A stretch of 64,000 bases of DNA from Arion vulgaris (taxonomy: Eukaryota > Mollusca > Gastropoda > Stylommatophora > Arionidae): positions 40,849,306-40,913,305 of the forward strand of contig CM036755.1 of assembly GCA_020796225.1 (NCBI GenBank), given 5' to 3'. The notes beneath the pieces were generated by a model. The model searched no databases. It saw only the letters and a list, made by a program, of their open reading frames with translations, and was not told the origin of the DNA. Positions 56,881-64,000 of this stretch are shown piece by piece; position 1 is the stretch's first letter, and each line of letters opens with the position of its first letter. Made by a program: the position numbers and the translations under genes.

Positions 56881-57423
56881 ACCACAACCAGGAAAATTCA
56901 TAGTTTGCCACCTGAGGAAGAAGGACTCCCGCAAGGAGGGTCTCATTGCAAGAAAATGGGGAGATAGTGGAGAGATCTAGAAAAGATCGCCTTGGATAGG
57001 TGGGCTTGGATAGGTGGGCTTGGATAGGCGGGCTTGGAAGACTTTGGTTGCGGATCTATGCCTACCTATGGGCGAAGGGTGAAGAAGAAGAATGCATTCT
57101 GATGGTTCCATTGACTCGCTGATTAAACACACCTCTCACTCTACACTTCAGGCATACAGTTCTACTTGTACAACGGGTAACTCCAAACTGCTAAATTCGC
57201 TGCATCGATTCAACATCTATTTAGTGTCTTCATCCAACATGCAGCCACACAGAACATCTCCCATATCCATCTTCAACTCCCCAACAATCGATGCTATTGA
57301 TGCAAGCCTGTTCGCTCTCTCATTACCGCAAACTGAGAATCATCAATTGTTGCATGGGGTGCACACGTGGACAATAAACAACTAGAAAACAAAATAGAGG
57401 AATAGAGAAAAAATGTGGATATA
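56881..57423. other. Unassigned sequence with minor repeats
   Basis: GGATAGGTGGGCTT repeats about 3-4 times at 56993-57035; GAAGAAGAAG at 57079-57090 looks like a retroposon tail. The 97-codon frame at 57092-57385 has no recognised domain. Confidence 0.35.
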
Positions 57424-58250
57424 CTGAAGAGCTGGTAGACTACCATGGAGAGAAGGAAGAGCTGGGAGACTACAATGGAGAGAAGGAAGAGCTGGTAGAC
57501 TACCATGGAGAGAAGGAAAGAGAGAGGAGACTACAATGGAGAGAAGGAGAGCTGGGAGACTACAATGGAGAGAAGGAAGAGCTGGGAGACTACCATGGAG
57601 AGAAGGAAGAGCTGGGAGACTACCATGGAGAGAAGGAAGAGCTGGGAGACTACCATGGAGAGAAGGAAGAGCTGGGAGACTACAATGGAGAGAAGGAAGA
57701 GCTGGGAGACTACAATGGAGAGAAGAAAGAGCTGGGAGACTACAATGGAGAGAAGGAAGAGCTGGGAGACTACAATGGAGAGAAGGAAGAGCTGGGAGAC
57801 CACCATGGAGAGAAGGAAGAGCTGGGAGACTACAGGAAAGAAGAAGAGCTGAAGACTACCATGGAGAGAAGGAAGAGCTGGGAGACTACCATGGAGAGAA
57901 GGAAGAGCTGAGGAGGGATCTACAATGGGAGAAAGGAAGACTAGGAAGATCTCATGGGAGAAAGAAGAAGCTAGGAGACTAGCAATGGGAGAAAGGAAGA
58001 GCTGGAAGACTACCATGGAGAGAAGGAAGAGCTGGGAGACTACCAGGGAAAGAAATAAGAGCTGGAAGACTACAATGGAGAGAAGGAAGAGCTGGGAGAC
58101 TACCATGGAGAGAAGGAAGATCTGGGAGACTACCATGGAGAGAAGGAAGAGCTGGGAGACTACCAGGGAAAGAAATAAGAGCTGGAAGACTACAATGGAG
58201 AGAAGGAAGAGCTGGGAGACTACCATGGAGAGAAGGAAGAGCTAATAAAG
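57424..58250. repeat. 30-bp minisatellite, about 27 copies
   Basis: GAGCTGGGAGACTACCATGG plus AGAGAAGGAA. The 10-codon period keeps several frames open on both strands (RRKSWETTME; LFLLSMVVSQ), up to 231 codons, but indels switch frame repeatedly, so no protein is supported. Confidence 0.95.
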
Positions 58251-58261
58251 AGGAAGTGTTG

Positions 58262-58640
58262 TTTGATTGATCATCATCATTGCACTTCGGTGAGTAACCA
58301 TGTGTGCTCCAATCTCTTTCTTACACAGGAAGATCTCAGCTGCGTGCACGAACTCCGTAGCACCATCGAGGCTACCCTGTGTAATTTAGAAGATGGTGAA
58401 AATATTTTGTAGGAATTTTCTGTTCAATTTTTTCGAACCGTTCTAATGAATTTTGGACCGGACAGCGACTTTTCAGCCTGCTCTTATCGATTTTGAACTG
58501 CCATGGGTTCTTTTAGATACTCAACTTGAACGTAGGACATACGTGTTATCGTCCGTCTTCGATATGACTAGGAATTCGATCTCACCTGGACTGAAGTCTG
58601 GGATTTCTGTAAAAAAATACTGATGACTCCACGAGTGATG
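58262..58640 (-). mobile_element. (CAAT)n-tailed dispersed repeat
   Basis: GCACTTCGGTGAGTAACCAT, TTTCTTACACAGGAAGATCT, GAACTCCGTAGCACC, GGACCGGACAGCGACTTTTC and TCGATCTCACCTGGACTGA match 60851-61237 in reverse. Short TTGA tail at the left. Confidence 0.65.
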
Positions 58641-59215
58641 GAACCAAATACTTTTAGAACTCTCCAACTTACAAACACTCTCCCACCCTCCACTTTCAAT
58701 GACTTTCCCATCCTTTACCTTCATCACACTCCATCTTCAGTTAACAACGGACTACTCTATCCTCTCATTGACTAGTACACTCTTCACCTGACACGATTCA
58801 AACACTCTCCCACCCTTGATACAAAACTTTCAACCTCCAACTTACAACACACTCTCCACCCTCACTTACAACACACTCTCCATCCTCTACCTTACAACAC
58901 ACTCTCCCATCCTCGCCTTACAACACACTCTCCCATCTCTCCTTCCAAATTCAGAAAACAACCTTACATTACCAACTTCCATTCACTTACAAATATCGAC
59001 TTGCGACTCTCCCATCCTCCGTTAAACTCATCTTCTGCCTTCACCTCACGTAACACTCTCATTCACTCGATCCACTCATCTCCGTCACTGATCCATCATA
59101 CTCTCACCCCACTTACAACTTCACCTCACATGCAACATCTCCATCCTCTACCTACAACTCTCATCCTCTCCTTACACTTCACGTCCTCTATCAAACATAT
59201 TGCTTACACTTAAGT
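58641..59215. repeat. C/T-rich degenerate repeats
   Basis: Loose repeats of CTTACAACACACTCTCCCAT (about 24 bases), clearest at 58845-58945, thinning to the right. Short proline/threonine/leucine-rich frames are not genes. Confidence 0.7.
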
Positions 59216-59740
59216 GGATTTTCTGAATTTCGTTTTGTAATGATCATGATTGACGTCCATATGTTACCATGAAGACATTACACATCATTTTTCTAGTCTT
59301 ATGTATTGTCATTTGTTTCATGAGAAGTATTCAACATTGTAATGTTAATGGAGAGAGAGAGAGGAGGAGAGAGAGAGATGAGGAGAAGAGAGAGAAGGGA
59401 GAGGAAGAGGACAGATAGGATTGATAAAAAGATATATAGAAATGCAGAATCAAGGGATGGCAGTGGGCTTGATAGAGATATATAGAAAGTTCAGGAGGGA
59501 TGGACAGATGGGCTTGATATAGAGATATACAGAAAGTTCAGGAGGGAGGGACAAATGGGCTTGATAGAGAGATATACAGAAAGATCAGGAGGGATGGACA
59601 GATGGGCTTGATATAGAGATATAAGAAGTACAGTGAGAGAGATAGAGAAGAGAGAGAACGAGCATCGAGATAGATAGATGTGCATTCATTGAGCATCGGA
59701 TAGTTTTCCCCTCATCTCTCCCTCCCCTTCCTCTCCCCAC
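59216..59740. repeat. GA-rich tract and 56-base repeat
   Basis: GAGAGA-type tract at 59352-59412. GGAGGGATGGACAGATGGGC with TTGATATAGAGATATAC repeats four times at 59465-59630. Confidence 0.75.
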
Positions 59741-59978
59741 CTCCCAAGTATTGACTTCATTTAACCGGGCTTTGCTCCATATGGCTCGATCCCTCTCGGC
59801 AGAACTGACACGATACCCGCCGATAGTATTGCACAAAGCACGAACTTCGTAGCTCCGACAATCCTATGTGTCCCTGGAAAAAAGGATGCATCCGTGAACA
59901 TAACAGCGCGGTCCGGATTCGAACCCACGACTGTTGACCCGCAAGGCGAGGGCGTAACCACTTAGCCACATAGACTGT
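59741..59978 (-). mobile_element. tRNA-derived SINE (B box GGTTCGAATCC)
   Basis: Minus strand: ATGTGGCTAAGTGGTTACGC (A-box-like), GTGGGTTCGAATCCGGACC (B box 59914-59926), then CACATAGGATTGTCGGAGCT, GTGCTTTGTGCAATACTATC and GAGCCATATGGAGCAAAGCC. Same family as 36628-36875, better preserved. Confidence 0.8.
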
Positions 59979-60303
59979 TGATAGAGATATATACACAGCA
60001 AATTCAGGAGATAGATAGCGCTCGAGAGAGAGAGTGATAGAGATAGAGAGAGGGATAGGGAGAGATAAAGATAATATATATATATATATATATATAATGA
60101 ATAGATAGATAGATAGAAAGAGAGATAGATAGATAGAATATTATGATAGTATATATAGATAGATGATGATAGACAGATAGATAATAGATGACAGATCAGA
60201 TAGAAGATAGATAGATTGATAGATGATAGACAGATCAGATAGATAGATAGATAGAAGATGATAGAAGATAGATAGAGAGATGAGAGATAAAGATAGATAG
60301 ATA

Positions 60304-60353
<50 letters not shown>

Positions 60354-60402
60354 GATATAGACAGACAGACGAGATCAGACAGACAGACAGACAGACAGAC
60401 AG

Positions 60403-60436
<34 letters not shown>

Positions 60437-60440
60437 TAGG
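59979..60440. repeat. (GATA)n / (GACA)n microsatellite region
   Basis: GA and GATA repeats with a TA run at 60070-60095, long GATA tract at 60290-60350, GACA tract at 60360-60435. Confidence 0.9.
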
Positions 60441-60850
60441 TAGATAGACAACAAACGTCAGTCAGAATGGCGGATGAAAACGATTATCCTGTGAGATATC
60501 TATCTATCTCTACACGTTCAACAACACAGTCAACGCTTGGGGAGGTTTATGTCTTCTAAACTGACAATTGTGTCTAGCACATCTGCAGCACCGCCCGCTG
60601 ACGTTCATTGTATTACCTATCTAAACTGTTTATCTAATCCGTATCGTGCTATGATTCAACCGACTACAATGTAATAGTCTACCAAGCTGTATCAATCAAA
60701 ATTCTACTGATAAACTTATCTCTCTAATATTGCAGCCACACTGTCATCATCATCATCAGGTGCCTTGTCGGTTGGCGTAGGCGATCATGTCTCTTGTGTT
60801 TGCTATCATCTCAGTCTGTGGTGTAGAGATTAGATGCTCGTCTCTCGTGC
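60441..60850. other. Spacer with a LINE tail remnant
   Basis: 60745-60850 on the minus strand reads GACATGATCGCCTACGCCAA and ends in (GAT)n, matching the end of the LINE at 49373-49400. The remainder is unassigned. Confidence 0.4.
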
Positions 60851-61237
60851 CAAATGTACCAGGTTCGCTCCTCGTGGAGCCATCTGGATATTTTTCCAGA
60901 GATCTTTTATCTCAGTGTAGGTGAGATCGAGTACCTAGTCCTATCGGAGACGGACGATAAAACGTAGGTCCCGTGTTAAATATGAGCACGTAAAAGAACC
61001 CTTGACAGTTCAAAATCGAAAAGAGCAGATTGGAAAGCCGCTGCCCGGGCAAAATTACTAAGAAAAGATTAAAATTCATACTAAAATATCTTCAAAATTA
61101 CACCGTGGACCCTCGCCGGTGCTACGGAGTTCGTGCACTGTAACTGGGATCTTCCTGTGTGAAAAAAACGAGATCGGAGCACACATGGTTACTCACCAAA
61201 GTGCAATGATGATGGTCCAATCAATCAATCAATCAGA
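60851..61237 (+). mobile_element. (CAAT)n-tailed dispersed repeat, fullest copy
   Basis: CAGGTTCGCTCCTCGTGGAG, GTAGGTGAGATCGAGTACCT, GGAGACGGACGATAAAACGT, CCGCTGCCCGGGCAAAATTA, GGATCTTCCTGTGTGAAAAA, GGTTACTCACCAAAGTGCAA, then CAATCAATCAATCAATC (61220-61236). Non-coding. Other copies: 5076-5170, 26478-27425, 58262-58640. Confidence 0.7.
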
Positions 61238-61720
61238 TGTTGATGCTCTTCCGTGACATGAAGTCAGACTATAAACTTCTTCTGTCTTCTCTTTCTCCTG
61301 AGTTTACCGGTTGTTACAGTGTGTTCTAACCTCCTCCTCATCATATGTTCGAAAAATGATGACGCTCTTTCTGATATTGATGATAAGCTTTCTGTGTCTT
61401 GACCTCATTCAACACCTCACATTAGTATTTTAGCAGTCTATAGGATTCTCATTCAACACCTCAACATTAGTTATTTTAGCAGTCTATAGGATTCTCATTC
61501 AACACCTCAACATTAGTTATTTTAGCAGTCTATAGGATTCTCTTTATTAATTTTGTTCAGCTCTAGACATATAGAATACATCAGTCGACGTGGTTACTTG
61601 AGAGATGAACACTGTTATCAGTTCCAGCGATACAACAACACAGTATTCTCCCGTTATATTGTCATATAAGTCATAACACCGAGTATCCACCGGTATAAGT
61701 GGAAACCTCTGCTGTTGGTA
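61238..61720. repeat. Spacer with a 46-bp repeat, 3 copies
   Basis: CTCATTCAACACCTCAACAT followed by TAGTTATTTTAGCAGTCTAT occurs three times at 61405-61540 (the first shorter). The rest is unassigned. Confidence 0.7.
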
Positions 61721-62001
61721 AGAGAGGGGCACTCACTTCTCCTGACAACCGCAAATGGTTGTACAAGATGGAGAATAACTCTTCATGTGGATGTGGAAGG
61801 CAAAGGGAAACCACTACATTATTTTCCCAAGAAATGTTATGGATCAAAACAAATCGAAATTAACGAAAGACGTTATAGGGAGTCCCATGTGGATGTAAAA
61901 CCATACAAGATCTCCAACTGCTAGCAAAGAGCCGCATCACATGGAGATCTAAAACCTCTACCCTATGTGCCGCCTTTGGCACGAAAGGAACAAACTAACT
62001 A
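61721..62001 (+). mobile_element. LINE 3'-end-like or 5'-leader segment
   Basis: Its last part (CCATACAAGATCTCCAACTG; GCCGCCTTTGGCACGAAAGG; AACAAACTAACTAA) matches the LINE 3' end at 30667-30790 in the opposite orientation and can be read ..ALCAAFGTKGTN stop. It lies just upstream of, and in the same direction as, the endonuclease frame that follows. Either a separate LINE end sits there or the next LINE carries this as its 5' leader. Confidence 0.5.
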
Positions 62002-62005
62002 AACT

Positions 62006-64000
62006 ATGTGGACTGTCTCGTCCGGTAGGGTTAATCATGAGCTACAGGTGATATCCGATCGTCATCCAGCTACTGTTAGCAAAATCAAGATAAGACACCA
62101 ACTAAATGTGGCAACTTGGAACGTAAGAACAATGGCCCAAGCAGGAAAGCTCGAAAACATAAAGAAGGAAATGGAAAGAATGCGAATTGACATTTTAGGC
62201 GTAAGTGAGATGCGATGGCTGGGTGCTGGAGAGCTGCAATCAGACAGCTATAGGATCATTTACTCTGGAGGGAACACGCACAATGGAGGGGTAGGAATAA
62301 TACTAGATCCAGAGAGATCAAAGACGTTGAAGGGATACTGGACAGTTTCAGACAGAGTCATCTTGGCGAAATTAAATGGACGACCTGTAGACATCAACAT
62401 TTTACAGGTATATGTCCCAAATACAGACAGTTCAGAAGAAGACCTGGATCAATTTTACAATGAGCTCGAAATGGCCATTGAACAGTGCAAAGGACACGAG
62501 ATGACTGTGCTCCTTGGAGATTTCAATGCTAAGGTAGGCAGCGGGAATGTGAAAGGTGTAACAGGAAAATATGGACTGGGCAATAGGAACGACAGAGGTG
62601 ACACTTTGATAGAATGGGCCAGAGCACACGACATGATTATATGAAACACCTGGTTTAAACACCACCCCAGACGTCTATGGACATGGAGGAGTCCAGGAGG
62701 AAATATGTACAATCAAATAGACTACATTCTAGTCCCTAAAAGATTTAGGAATGGTTTGCTATCAGTTAAAACAAAACCAGGAGCAGATTGCAACAGCGAT
62801 CATGTACCAGTAGTCGGAAAATTTAGAATAAAATTGAAAAGAATAAAGAAGGATCCACAAAACATCAAATTAGATTTAGCTCTACTTCGAACAGATGAAG
62901 ATATGACAGAGAGGTACAACATGGTAGTGCAGAATAGGTACAACGCAATGGCAAAGATACAAAGCATTGATGAACAGTGGGAAATGCTAAAGGAGTCAAT
63001 ATGCCAAACATCATCTGAAATCATACCAAAAATAAAACATAATGTAAGGAAGAAATGGATGACGGAGGAAATATTACAGTTAATAGATGTAAGAAGAAAC
63101 AGCAAGCAAAATACAGAAGAATATGACAGACTAAATAAGGAGATCAAAGACAGGTGCAGGGTAGAGAAAGAGAACTGGCTCAATCTGAAATGCAGCAAAA
63201 TTGAGAAACAGCATAACAAGGACACACAATCTTTACACAAACAAATAAATGACATCACAGGGAGAAAGTCACACACGCAAACTGGATGTCTAAAATCCAA
63301 AGAAGGTACGATATTAATAGGGGAAGAAAACATAACGGGACGATGGACGGAATATATTGGAGAACTCTACGATGATGACAGAGGAGAACTAAATATACCA
63401 GACACATGCAAGGGACCACCAATACTTGCAGCTGAAGTTGAAGATGCCATAAAACACATTAAGAGGGAAAGTCTCCAGGTCCAGATAACATAACAGCAGA
63501 AGAAATTCAAGCTCTAGGAAATCTAGGAACGGAAGTGATAACAAAGCTTTTAAACGACATATATGACAGCGGTTGTATTCCAAAAGATCTACTAAAGTCC
63601 ATATTTATTGCTTTGCCGAAGAGATCAAGAGCAGTGGAATGTGAAGATCACAGCACTATCAGTCTTATGAGTCATATGACAAAGATACTACTGAGGATAA
63701 TGATGAGAAGGATAAGAAGCAGAAGACCAAAAATCAGTGATGAGTAGTGTGGATTTGTTGAAGGCAAGGGCACTAGCAACGCTATATATATCCTAAGAAC
63801 ACTAATAGAAAGATCAATAGAAGTAAAAGCAGATTTATACTTGTGCTTTATAGACTACACCAAGGTGTTCGACAATGTAAGCCATCAAGAACTTTCCAAA
63901 ATGTTAGAGAGCTTAAACATCGACAGCAAAGATCTAAGAATCATTCAGAACATATATTGGCAGCAAACAGCAGCTATAAGAATAGACAAAAAGATTGGAA
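62006..64000 (+). pseudogene. LINE ORF2: AP-type endonuclease and start of RT, decayed and cut by window end
   Basis: The endonuclease (about residues 34-270) has LNVATWNVRTM (Asn39), ILGVSEMRW (Glu68), VYVP, LLGDFNAKVG (Asp172, Asn174), QIDYI and NSDHVPV (Asp/His pair), so all catalytic positions are present. A TGA at 62642-62644 interrupts the frame after residue 212; the frame then continues to about 63465, where one base is missing, and SPGPDNITAEE begins the RT in another frame. RT reads ISLMSHMTKILLRI, a TAG at 63745-63747, FVEGKGTSNAIYIL and motif A as FIDYTKVFDNV. The YxDD box lies beyond the window. Two stops and one frameshift mean it is inactive. The clade is probably RTE-like, not proven. 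Confidence 0.85.

Noticed and set aside
57505..58245. Long open frames of MERRKSWETT-type and LFLLSMVVSQ-type peptides
   Set aside because: 30-bp repeat gives a 10-codon period; frames are open on both strands and are switched by indels.

Overview
The window looks like non-coding DNA from a eukaryotic, invertebrate-type nuclear genome. A mollusc or other lophotrochozoan is my best guess, from the style of the LINE and SINE families; no sequence here proves the species. There are no operons, bacterial signals, rRNA genes or intact tRNA genes. The only good candidate for a host gene is one first coding exon at 376-693 (106 codons, ending at a consensus splice donor). A weaker candidate exon pair lies at about 1624-2280. 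Everything else is transposable-element debris and tandem repeats.

By region. 1-2.3 kb: leader, candidate exon(s), a LINE fragment and a 170-bp hAT-type MITE. 2.4-7.7 kb: LINE pieces, a Helitron-like 3' end, TA microsatellites, a second hAT-type MITE and a 26-bp minisatellite. 7.7-9.4 kb: a degenerate roughly 30-bp array that dissolves into noisy sequence. 9.46-21.63 kb: one 12.2-kb array of a 56-bp unit (about 217 copies), followed by a third MITE and a 32-bp array. 23-33.5 kb: RNase-H LINE fragments, (GAA)n- and (CAAT)n-tailed SINE-like families nested in each other, a 30-bp and a 23-bp array, and a 1.7-kb hAT-type element with a perfect 8-bp target duplication. 33.7-46.3 kb: 17-bp, 23/25-bp, 31-bp, 47-bp, 51-bp and 35-bp arrays interleaved with LINE C-terminal fragments. 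46.4-58.3 kb: more SINE/LINE mosaics and 47-, 66-, 42-, 24-, 36- and 30-bp arrays. 58.3-61.5 kb: dispersed repeats and GATA/GACA microsatellites. 61.7-64 kb: a decayed LINE with an endonuclease domain and the start of a reverse transcriptase, cut by the window edge.

The genes do not act together in any pathway. Two processes shaped the window: repeated insertion of LINEs and SINEs (many short target duplications can still be read), and very active tandem duplication. Roughly 45% of the window is tandem repeat, in about 20 unrelated arrays. The most interesting pattern is that at least three arrays (31 bp, 51 bp, 35 bp) use as their unit a piece of the adjacent LINE reverse-transcriptase reading frame, so LINE fragments appear to seed minisatellites here. 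All calls were made by reading the sequence by eye; family names for the LINEs (RTE-like, RNase-H-bearing) are tentative.
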